A stretch of 64,000 bases of DNA from Bursaphelenchus xylophilus. Taxonomy: Eukaryota; Nematoda; Chromadorea; Rhabditida; Aphelenchoididae. Location of the stretch: assembly GCA_904066235.2 (NCBI GenBank), contig CAJFCV020000002.1, positions 9,858,001 through 9,922,000 on the forward strand, in the 5' to 3' direction. How positions within the stretch are numbered: the first letter of the stretch is position 1; every line of letters starts with the position of its first letter. The translations under genes and the position numbers were made by a program. The notes under the pieces were generated by a model that was given only the letters and a program-made list of their open reading frames with translations, was not told the DNA's origin and did not search any database. This document shows positions 11,360 through 20,728 of the stretch, one piece after another.

Positions 11360-11751
11360 CGCATTGTGCAATAAAAATAATTTTGGTTTTTGCACTGTGC
11401 AGAAAATTTTTTCATAATTTTCAAATAATGTAATTTTTAGAAAAAGTAGAATGTTATGTTTACCACCACCGTATTTTAACCTTTTTTTTACTGGAAAGAC
11501 AATTTCTTACTTTTGATCAATGCACTGTGCAATAAAATAATTTTTAATTTTGCACTGTGCAGAATGTTTTTTCATAATTTTCAAACGATATAATTTATAG
11601 AAAAAATATATATTATTCCTTTCATGATCGTAATTTACATTTTTATATTCACTGAAACCAAAATCTCTCATTTTTATCAATGCGCTGTGCAATAAAAATT
11701 ATTTTCATTTTCGCACCGTGCAATAAAACAATTTTCATTTTTGCACTGTGC
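11360..11751. repeat. TGCAC-N-GTGCA palindrome array 1
   Basis: Seven palindromes of the form [CT]GC[AG][CT]NGTGC start at 11360/11391, 11521/11551, 11681/11712 and 11742. Members of a pair lie 30-31 bp apart and successive pairs are about 160-161 bp apart. DNA between them is only partly similar from unit to unit. Confidence 0.8.
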
Positions 11752-12054
11752 AAGTTGCCACCAAATAAAAATCGTAAAACAAGGCAGTCACAAGTGGCGT
11801 ATTTTACCCATCAATCCAAGTTTTCAAATTGCGTTTCCCTGCATCGTAACCATTATTCAAAGCGGTCGGCCTTGGCCCGGTTCCCGCTTCGAAGCACCAA
11901 AAAAGGATCGGGTAATAAATCGAGAATTACATTAGCGGTCTTTTATGAACTGTTGGGAAGTGGTGTCACTAGGCGCTACAATACAATTTGACTATTTTGA
12001 GGGCTTGAAATTTAGGTGATTTCTTGAAGAAACTTTTCAAGTAGAATTTTATAA

Positions 12055-12498
12055 AACGTACTGTGAGTGCACGGCTCAGATTTAATGATACTGGCACAAT
12101 TTTAAAATAATTTTTAAAAAGATATATGCGAAAGTCGTAGCTCGCGCTTCGCAGAAACTTCCGAGGTTTTTAGATCGCAAGTCGGCAAAAATGGGACATC
12201 TTTTTGTGAATTTTGGCATGAAAACTTCATGCCTATATCTAACATAGTAGAGAGTCATGTTTCCACAAAAAATGATTTTTTGCGCATGAAAATGGCAAAG
12301 ATATATATAGCCTATATACAGATAGTGATTTTACATATCTCTGACCGATCTCCACGTTTCACATACTCTCTCGGCAGCAAACATTGTTCAATGTCTAGGC
12401 TGTCCATGAAAATCTAGAACTAAAACTTTCTGGAAAAATATATAGCCTATGCCTGATATGCGTGAAAAATTAGGGAAAATCTAAGAGTACTTACCTTG
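12055..12498. mobile_element. MITE family A, diverged copy (~444 bp)
   Basis: It shares the interior AGCTCGCGCTTCGCAG and the terminal AAATCT...AGTACTTA pattern with the 4819 copy. TAA flanks both ends (12052-12054, 12499-12501). The ends are diverged. Confidence 0.65.
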
Positions 12499-12571
12499 TA
12501 AAAAATATATTCAAAAAAGCAGGGATAGTTTTTATTACCTTGAAATTTTACTACGAAATTTGTATAATGTA

Positions 12572-12783
12572 CAGTGACGGACCTGATCCAGTGGCAAAAA
12601 ACACCATTTTGCATCCGGGAAGTGTCAAAAAATGTAGCAAAACGCCTCCCTCTCCAAGTAAAAAACTGCGCGCCCTTCAAAACAAAGTTTTTTCACTTGG
12701 AGATGGAGGCATTTTGCTACATTTTTGATACTTCTCGGATGCAAAGTGATACGTTTTTTACCACTGGATCAGGTCCGCCGCTG
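12572..12783. mobile_element. MITE family C, complete 212-bp copy
   Basis: Nearly a full palindrome with ends CAGTGACGGACCTGATCCAG and CTGGATCAGGTCCGCCGCTG, flanked by TA on both sides. This is the cleanest example of the family in the window. Confidence 0.9.
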
Positions 12784-13468
12784 TATTTCTCGCCAAGGAA
12801 GAAAGAAGTGTTTTCTAGACCCTCTCTCTTCATTTTCCATAATCTATCGTCTTCCAAGATTGTTGAACATCTCGGCTGCTTCTTGAAGTACATTTGTTTA
12901 TTAAAATTTACATCATTTTCCAAACTTCTTTTGTCGACCTTGACCCAATTCTTATTTTTACTAATCTTCTTGCTCTACTTTACAATATTACCCATATCAT
13001 TCAACGTATTCTAGCCCTTTTTTCAATTTATTTTTATTTTGACACTTCTGCGTGAAGAGTTCACGGCGCTTCGCCCCTTCTTTCTTGACGGTCAACTTTG
13101 ATTTTGATCCACTTAATTTGCTGACAGTTTGGAGATTTCCGCATTTCGCGCGCCTTATGTAACTTACCGTACGCCCCTCAAACAAACCGCGCACTCGACT
13201 CGCCGTAAATGTGACGGAAGGAGATTTGAATAAAAGGGCGGTGGAAGAAAGTGTTTGGCGCACTTCATTTATTACGCAAATAAAACAAACTTTTCGCTTT
13301 TTATGGGCGCAATTAACTCGCCGGTTTTTGTGCAATCGGATAGGGATTTGAGTGGGCCCGGAGGGCAAAGGCTGTTGCGTTGTAGGGGATTGTAGTAGAG
13401 AGGTCGTAATAAATTCAAGGTTAGGGCAAATGAAGGTATCAACTGAAGTCTTTGACGTTTGGCAAACA

Positions 13469-13624
13469 TATCAGTCTGTCGGGAAAATAATGAGGCAATG
13501 TTGCTGCGCCAATAGCGTCGTCAAAACCGAAAGTATTTTGATTTTGTCGCGACACAATTCATTCTCTCTGCGGCAATGCGATTTTCGATGCGACAGAGTG
13601 CTCATTATTTTCCCGACAGACTCA
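13469..13624. mobile_element. MITE family B, complete copy
   Basis: Ends TATCAGTCTGTCGGGAAAAT and ATTTTCCCGACAGACTC, with the standard interior ACACAATTCATTCTCTC and CGATGCGACAGAG. No coding capacity. Confidence 0.85.
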
Positions 13625-13875
13625 CTGTGGAACCTCTGTATAGCCAGCTCAAATACAACGAAGAATCCTGTCTATAGCGAACAATTTCAGACGTCCTAAG
13701 AGTCAAATGTAGGCCAGACTGAACCTCCATACCGTAAAAATTTTCTATAACGCATTGATTTTTGATTTTTTGCACAAAGGTTTGCCTATATGTACAGTTA
13801 TCAGCGAATTGTCAATTTTTAACTCATTTTCTCGGCGTCAACGCGATTTCCGATGCGACAGAGTGCTCATTATTT

Positions 13876-14315
13876 GGGGCTAAGGTAGTACAGCCCCCCA
13901 GTCCAGTTCAGCCCCCCATGCCCCAGTACAGCCCCCCCCCACGTCCTTTCCGACCCCCCAAAATTTATTTCGAAGAATTATTCTAAGTTGTATGAGGCAG
14001 CCACGGCGCTCCAAAAAGCTTCAATAAAGTCTTGATGAGAAGGAATGTTGTACCGGGCTCTTGACTCGGCCAGGTAACTCTGGATAATGGAAATACGAGC
14101 ATTTCGAGGATCTTGTGTAGGCCCAACTGTCATACCATGAGCGCGACGCAGCAGAGACTTGAAAAAGCCCCAATATCCCTCGATCGTGTTGGTGTTAATG
14201 TTTCTTTCCATCGTGGTCAGTCCTAAATGTATTATGTAGTAGGACGTTTAGATCAAGCCCCCTACGTTTTAGATCAAGCCCACTACGTCGTGGGGGGCTG
14301 AACTACCGAAGCCCC
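13876..14315. mobile_element. Merlin/IS1595 (ISXO2)-type DNA transposon, non-autonomous, 440 bp
   Basis: Inverted ends GGGGCTAAGGTAGTACAGCC and, at the right, the complement of GGGGCTTCGGTAGTTCAGCC are flanked by the perfect 8-bp duplication CATTATTT (13868-13875 and 14316-14323). Eight- to nine-bp duplications are typical of Merlin elements. The subterminal DNA contains several CAGCCCCCC words. The interior encodes a C-terminal piece of an IS1595-like DDE transposase on the minus strand, which supports the class assignment. Confidence 0.85.
13978..14211 (-). pseudogene. C-terminal remnant of an ISXO2/IS1595-like transposase
   Basis: An open frame of 77 codons contains NTNTIEGYWGFFKSLLRRAHG, in family terms the H/N-T-N-x-I-E-G-x-W-x-x-x-K-x-x-x-R block that surrounds the final acidic catalytic residue of IS1595/Merlin transposases. 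Upstream in the same frame there are stops within a few codons, and the zinc ribbon and first catalytic residues are absent, so the protein is a fragment. It sits entirely within the inverted ends of the 440-bp element. Confidence 0.75.
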
Positions 14316-15018
14316 CATTATTTTCCCGATTTATGATTGAACTAAAGTTGGTCAGTTATATGCGAAAAACTTCTCGTTTGGCGCACTCTCCTCATTCCAC
14401 GTGCTCTTTCAAAAACAAGATCGTTGAATATCTCTGCTGTTATATCACAGCGGAACCTAAAACTTTTTTTGATTGCTATGTGGCTAGTTTAGAATGGGTG
14501 GGGTAATTTTTTACCAAATTTCAAAAGAAAAAAATATTCTTTGTCCTAGGCATTTTTTTGCCAATTTTATCAAAAAGTATCCATTCTGTTGGCTGTAGCC
14601 GTCGGTAGAAGCATTCTCCCACCTTCAAAAACCTATGAAGAGCCTATATTCATCTATTTCTCCGGTATTTTACCATTAAACCCCTCCGGCGTTTTGTTGC
14701 GTAAAGTGTTTACCCAATCGCCCCTTTTATGTAAAAATCCGCGCACTTCATTAAAAAGTTCCATAAAAAGTTTGACTAATGCGGTTGTTCGGAGATTTTC
14801 TTTCGAATTACTTCTTGCCTGAGGCAAGAAGTCCATTTCCGATTCCATTTTTATTTTTGTTTACCTTTTGACCTCCTGATAAGCCATGGTTAATATGTTT
14901 AGGTCATTTTTTAATTCAATGACCGAGGAGGGGTTTTCTTATCAGTCATTTCTTCTCTAATTATGACTTTTTTCTATTTTTTTAAGTGCCTGAGGGCATT
15001 TTGAAGAAAAATTTATTT

Positions 15019-15679
15019 TGCACCGTGCAGAAATTTTTTTGACTGTTTTTGGCGCAGTGCAGTGGAATTTTTTCTGGATGTAAAAATTTTAAAAAATGCT
15101 TTGCACTGCTTTTAGAGAACATAGTGCAAAAAAAAGTCGAAATTGTTCCTCGCACTGTGCGTTTTGGCTATTTTTTGTTTATCGCACTGTGCAATGGAAA
15201 CTTCTCTTAAATTTTCGCATAGTGCTGATGGAAAAACGTTGAAATTGTTGTTGTAATTCGTGTTTCAGGACTGTGAGAATATTTTTATATTGAGCCGATA
15301 GAAATTTGATGCCATTTTTACCTTGTTCTAGTGACCCTTTTCAATCCGCACAGTGCAATGGAAATTCTCCTAAATTTTCGCACAATGCGGGTCGAAAAAC
15401 TTTAAAATTGTTGTTGTAATACGTTTTGCAGGGCTATGACAATATTTTTATATCGAGCCGATAGAAATTTGACGCCAATTTTACCTTGTTCTAGAGACCC
15501 TTTTCAATCCGCACTGTGCAAAACAAAATCTTTCAAATTTTTGCACTGCAAGACCAAAAAAATGGTAAAATTTCAAGCTGAAATTAAAATTTACGTCATT
15601 ATAAACTATCTCACATATTTTACTGCGACAGTTATTTCCCGCACAGTGCAAAAATCTCAATTTTCCCACCGCACTGTGC
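15019..15679. repeat. TGCAC-N-GTGCA palindrome array 2
   Basis: Palindromes start near 15019, 15151, 15183, 15216, 15347, 15379, 15510, 15542 (half), 15640 and 15670. Main period 160-164 bp; within-pair spacing 30-33 bp. Here the DNA between units is a recognisable tandem repeat of about 164 bp (for example GAGCCGATAGAAATTTGA occurs twice). Confidence 0.8.
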
Positions 15680-15960
15680 AAGAAAAAAACTTCAAAAATT
15701 ACTTTTATAAAGTAATCTTTCCCGTCAAACCATTTGTTGCCCTTGTCTGCGAAGTGAAAGTCGCTGTTTCGAAGGGGAAAACAACATTTTCGGCGGGGCG
15801 AATCTTACCTTAGGTGATCAATTTCTCGTTTTGATTTGATTAAAAACTTCCAAACACTTTTCTCAAACAAAAACTGAGCGTTTTATTGAATTCGAATTCG
15901 ATTACATTTCGGAAATGGGATCAGCAATTTACTTCTTTGTAATTTCACTTGGTTTTTTGA

Positions 15961-16351
15961 CGCACTGTGCGAAATTTGAGGTTTGGATTTTGCACTGTGC
16001 GGAGTAAAAATTTGAGATTTTTGGGATGTGCAAGTGTTTTGATATAGTAAATGAAAGTTTTCTAGAGTAATTATGTTTTGTTTGACCCGAATATGATATT
16101 TGTTTCTATTTTTATTCATTGCACGGTGCAGAATTTCACTTTATGTTCATTGCACAGTGCAAAAACTTTTCTTCGAATTCTGCACTGTGCAATGGGTAAA
16201 AAATTGAAATTATAGTTACTGTGGTCAAACTACTCCTATTGGGGCTACATACAAATCGAAATTCTGAGTCCCCTGCACGATATAAAAGTTAATTTTTTTA
16301 GAATAACACACTGCACAGTGCGGCCGAAATTTTAAAATTTCTGCACCGTGC
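15961..16351. repeat. TGCAC-N-GTGCA palindrome array 3
   Basis: Palindromes start at 15961/15991, 16120/16151/16181 and 16312/16342. Offsets are 30-31 bp within a group and 159-161 bp between equivalent members. Intervening DNA shows little repeat similarity. Confidence 0.8.
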
Positions 16352-17008
16352 AAAAGCTGAAGAGCAAGATTGTTATTTTTGTTTGTAAAATACGCATTCT
16401 CCAGTTCTTTTTCTATAAATAAAAATAATAAAGATTAAAATTTCAAAAAATTTATTAAAATTCCGCCGAAAATTCGAATAATTTTTGTGTAATAGCCGCC
16501 GGGATTTGCGAAAAGTTTTCACTGTAAATTAGCCGAAAATTATCCTCCCCGCCGCTTACGGCATATTAAAATAACTTGGATTTCGGCGGGGTTTAAACCG
16601 AAAATCCGTGTCCTTCAAGGAAATCGAACCGCCGATTTGCGAAATGAACGGTTTTATTGGGGGCTTGGGGAATTTGGTTAGTCATTTTTGGGTATTTTTA
16701 AGGGTTCTGGCCGGAAGATTTTGTAAAATACGCGCAGTCTTTTTGGCAATGCTGTGTAGAGCAAGATGGCTTATAAAAACTTTAAGGTATGTTCTTTTGT
16801 ATGTAATAGTTACTGCTCTGAAATACGACTATTTTATAATAACTAGCATTCCATTCCAGATTGAAAAATGCAAATTTTAGGTTTATAAAAACAAGAAAGT
16901 TTCTGGACAAATCTTAGTGCAAAATGGCTTACAAAAAACTCGTAAAGTTTTGTGACTTGAAACAAATCATTATTTGATTTCAAATTAAAATATATAGTAA
17001 GCATCTAA

Positions 17009-17458
17009 TAAGGAAAGTACCCCATGTGCGACTCTCAGATTTTGATGTAACTTGTCACAAACTAAGAATAAGTTTTTCTAAGATATATGCAAGAATCTTA
17101 GCTCGCGTTTTGCAGAAAAAAAGCGAGATTTTTGGGTCGAAAATTGGCAAAAATAAGACACTTTTTGGCGAATTTTGGCATGAAAATTTTTATACTTATT
17201 TCTACCATAGAGGGTAATATATCCACAAAAAAATTATTTTTTCCGCTCGAAACTGGCAAGGATATGGTCAAAAAGTGTTTTTTTTCTCTGACCGCTGTCC
17301 GCGTTTCGCGTACTCTCTTGGCAGCAAATATCATTTAATATCTCGGCGGCGCCTGCAAAGCGCGAGCTAAAACTTTCAGGAATTGATCTGTGGCCTATTC
17401 CAAAAGCGTGTGTGCAAAATTTACAAAAAAAATTGTCGCATTTATGGTATTTCTCTTG
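17009..17458. mobile_element. MITE family A, 450-bp copy
   Basis: It matches the 4819 copy in length and in interior words such as CTCGGCGGCGCCTGCAAAGC and AAAACTTTCAGGAATTGAT, in inverse orientation. TAA flanks both sides (17006-17008 and 17459-17461). Confidence 0.75.
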
Positions 17459-17987
17459 TAAAAATATAACCCACGTCTTATGAACCCCCCACTTTCCCTG
17501 TCCACTCTTATTAATCCCATTCTCGGCCCTCAAGGTCAAGTATAATATCAGTAATCGAACACGGTAACTTTACAATGTCTCCGATGCCAAAAGCGTCGCT
17601 CCTTCGAGGTGTGATTGACCGTTATAACAATGAGAGTGTAAAAAAATAAAATTTTTGCGCGTCTTATCTGGGCTTCCGATCTGCCAGCAGTGCCATCGAA
17701 GGGCTTGATTGTTTTAAGAAAGCGATCGGTTTATTGCGCAATTAAAACTGTTTTTTATCTATTTTTTTGGCAACTGTAAATGCGGGAAATTTTGGGGTAG
17801 TCTGTTTGAGTATTTGGGATTTTTTGATTTTTGGGGATTTTTGAAAATTATACCCTGGTTACGCTTGACGTATTTTACAAAGATTTTTTTCAATATTTTC
17901 TAAGTTTTTGAAAGTTTTTTATATGATTTTTTTTTTTGTTTTTTATACTCAATATTTTCTATGTCTTAGCATAACGTTTAGAATTAA

Positions 17988-18116
17988 CAGTGAAGTACTC
18001 CAAGTGCGACCCTCAGATTTTTATGAAACTTGGTGTAAATTGAGAATAATTTTTTCTAATTGTAAGGCCTATGCGAGATTTAACGAAAATCTGAGCAGTT
18101 TCAAAGACTTCCCTTG
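17988..18116. mobile_element. MITE family A, 129-bp internal-deletion derivative
   Basis: Ends CAGTGAAGTACTCCAAG and AAGACTTCCCTTG plus the subterminal CCTCAGATTT/AAATCTGAG pair are present, but the 320-bp middle is missing. A perfect TAA duplication (17985-17987 and 18117-18119) shows that it inserted as a unit. Confidence 0.75.
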
Positions 18117-18720
18117 TAAGTATGAATTCGGTGCTTACTGATTGTGAAAAACTTTTCAAACTTTGAAAAACCTGAATGCCTTCCGTACATTGCACCTAAA
18201 AATCTATTTTTTTAAATTTTTGCCGAGTCACCATGCTCCGCATCCCTTTTTAAAACAAAATTTTTTGAAAAAAAAATAAATTTTTGCACTTTTTATGATA
18301 ATTAAAATGCTATTCTAATTACTCATTACTCGCTCCACAAATTCAAAAAATATATATGTTAACAGTTGATTTCACAATCACTCCTCCATTTTCAACTGTT
18401 TCAATCAAAATTTCGTCATCATCCATCAAGCCTCTTCATTTTCGCGCGAGTTTCTCACTTTCCCACTGATAACCGTGAAATTACCGATTAATTCGAATTA
18501 CCCGTTACAGATTGCGAAACTGATCGCACGACCTGGAACTGTCAGTCAATTGCGGAAAGGGGGGACGGGCGAAATTGGGGCGCACCGTTTTTTTTGTCTT
18601 ATTAATGCCCGCAAGCGGTTTTGGCGTCGGTTTCGAATCGGAATGGAAATGGAAATTATGAACTTTACGAGATAATGGCATGAAAGACTTTATGGAGAGG
18701 TTTGGAAAAGTAAAAATTAT

Positions 18721-19242
18721 TGCACAGTGCGAAAAAATGATGTTGATCGATTTGCACAGTGCATTGGGAAAAAATGATGACAAAAAGGTATTATTGGCCA
18801 AGGAAAAAAATTTTTTGGCACTAATAGGCTTGAAGAAGAGCCATTAGTCGTATTTTACCCTTTTCCAACAAATTTTTTATTTGCACAGTGCAAAAAATCA
18901 AGTTTTTTAATTTGCAAGGTGCAGTGGAAATGAGCGGCCGAAAATGGAATAATTGTAAATGCAAAAATTAAATTTGACAAAAAATAGTATTTTTAATTTC
19001 TAGACAAGCTATTTGATCGATATTTATACCTTTTGCGCTTGCACAATGCAAAAAAAATGAAAATTTAAATTTTGCACGGTGCAGTGGAAATGAGCACCCG
19101 GAAATGGAATAAATGTTAAAGCAAAAAATAAAATTGACAATAAATAGTATGTTTTCTTCCTAAACAAGCTATTTGATCGATATTTATGCCTTTTGCTGTT
19201 GCACAGTGCGAAAAAAATGAAAATTTAAATTTTGCACGGTGC
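18721..19242. repeat. TGCAC-N-GTGCA palindrome array 4, the most regular
   Basis: Four pairs start at 18721/18753, 18882/18913, 19040/19073 and 19200/19233. Pair offset is 31-33 bp. Period is 158-161 bp for the first members and exactly 160 bp for the second members. The last three units share flanking words such as GCAGTGGAAATGAGC. Confidence 0.85.
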
Positions 19243-20728
19243 AGTAAAAAAATTGTCAAATCTTGGCTTTTTTTTTTAGAATTTAATTTAAATGCTTTTA
19301 AAGGGAATCTAGTATATTCTTCATAGTATTTGATTTCAATTTTGAACTATTTTTGTCAACTTTTCACCATTTTTTCTCCAAATCGCTTTCAGCTTTTGGT
19401 CCCGCCACGAAAACCTCACTGCTCCCGAAACTTTTCGCTTTCCAAATTCCTCGCCCATTAACACGCAATTGACACCGTCGCGGTTCGAAAAAGGTTCATT
19501 TCTCGAAATTTATTGCGCATGAATAATTGGAATTCATCGGGTTTCTCTTTTTTTTCGATCTACCGGCTAATGGGGAAATTAAATTAGATCACTAACAGCT
19601 ACCATAACGGGCCCGCAGGGTCCCGGAACTGGTTCCCTCTCCCCAGTTTTGCATATTGTTTTCACTTTCTTTTGTTTTGAAAGGCGGGGGGAGTTTTATT
19701 AAAATTTCTCGCCAAGTTCCGTAATTTGCATGAAATTTTAGGGGTTTTTGTGGTGGTTTGGGCCGGTTTAGGGTATCGTAGATGGTTTTAGCTTATTCGA
19801 AATACAAAAAAAATACCATACAGGCCGTATTTAACCCAGAAAACTTGGATTTCGGCCTGGATTTTTCAAAAAATTTCGAAGATTTTTGATTTTTTTTGCT
19901 ATTTTTCAAAAGTTTAGGTATGTAACTTTGGAAAAAAAGTGTATTTTAGGGATTTTTAAGCCTTGTTTTAGTCTCTAAAAGGCATGCATGGTCGTATTTT
20001 AAAAATTTTTTCTCGATTTTTCGAATTTTTCGATTTAAAAAAAATTTTAATAATTTTTAAAATTAAAAAAAATTAATGAAAAAAAAATTCGACATTAATT
20101 TCTCGTATTTTACCAAATTTTACTAAATTTTTTTTATTTTTTTTGATTAAAAAAAATTTCAAATTTTATGAAAAATAATTACTAAATGTTCCACAAAGTT
20201 TTTCAAAAATTCCCCCCGCCATTCTCGGCCTTTTTTCTTCCCAAAAATCCCCCAATTTTTCCAATTTTCCCTCCAAAACCCTCGTCCGTTTCGCACTCCC
20301 CAACTTATCTCTCTTGCGCAATCAATCCCGTTCGTTTTTTGTGCGCGCAATGAGAAAATGTTTGTGGAGCCAGAGGGCAGGCGAATTAATCTTGCCCATG
20401 CATAAAAAGCACTGCGCCATTCATAAAAAGTTATGAATTTTTATCGCCGCATCACCTGGATTTAATTGGATATGGGGGATTTTGAGTTTTCGGGGGGAAT
20501 TTCACTTCGTTTTACGAGGTCTACTCGGGATGTTTTGGTGAAGTTGGTTAGTGAAAGTGATGATAATGGCTTATAAATTGTTTTTAGGGCAGTCGAAAAT
20601 ATTTTACAGGGCGAATTTACTGGATTTTACTCAAAATTTCTCTAATTTCCCCAATTTTTTAGTTTTTTCCGCGTTTTCATCATTTTTTTCAATTTTTTCC
20701 CCCGAAAATCACCTACAACTTTTTCCAG

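Larger units (their letters stand above)
13806..14335. mobile_element. Family B MITE interrupted by a Merlin-like element
   Basis: The left part (13806-13875) runs through the family interior to GTGCTCATTATTT and the right part resumes as CATTATTTTCCCGA at 14316. The intact family reads GTGCTCATTATTTTCCCGAC, so the two pieces rejoin exactly once the insert and one 8-bp repeat are removed. Confidence 0.85.
10599..20728. other. Ten-kilobase gene-free region upstream of the fusexin gene
   Basis: I find no protein gene apart from a transposase remnant. The region contains four palindrome arrays (11.36, 15.02, 15.96 and 18.72 kb), MITEs of families A, B and C, and a Merlin-like insertion, all listed separately. 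Between them are islands of less AT-rich, unique sequence (about 13.05-13.40, 14.58-14.95, 17.48-17.73, 18.40-18.68 and 19.38-19.70 kb) that lack open frames; a regulatory role for the downstream gene is only a guess. Very A/T-rich low-complexity DNA fills 19.8-20.2 kb. Confidence 0.55.
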
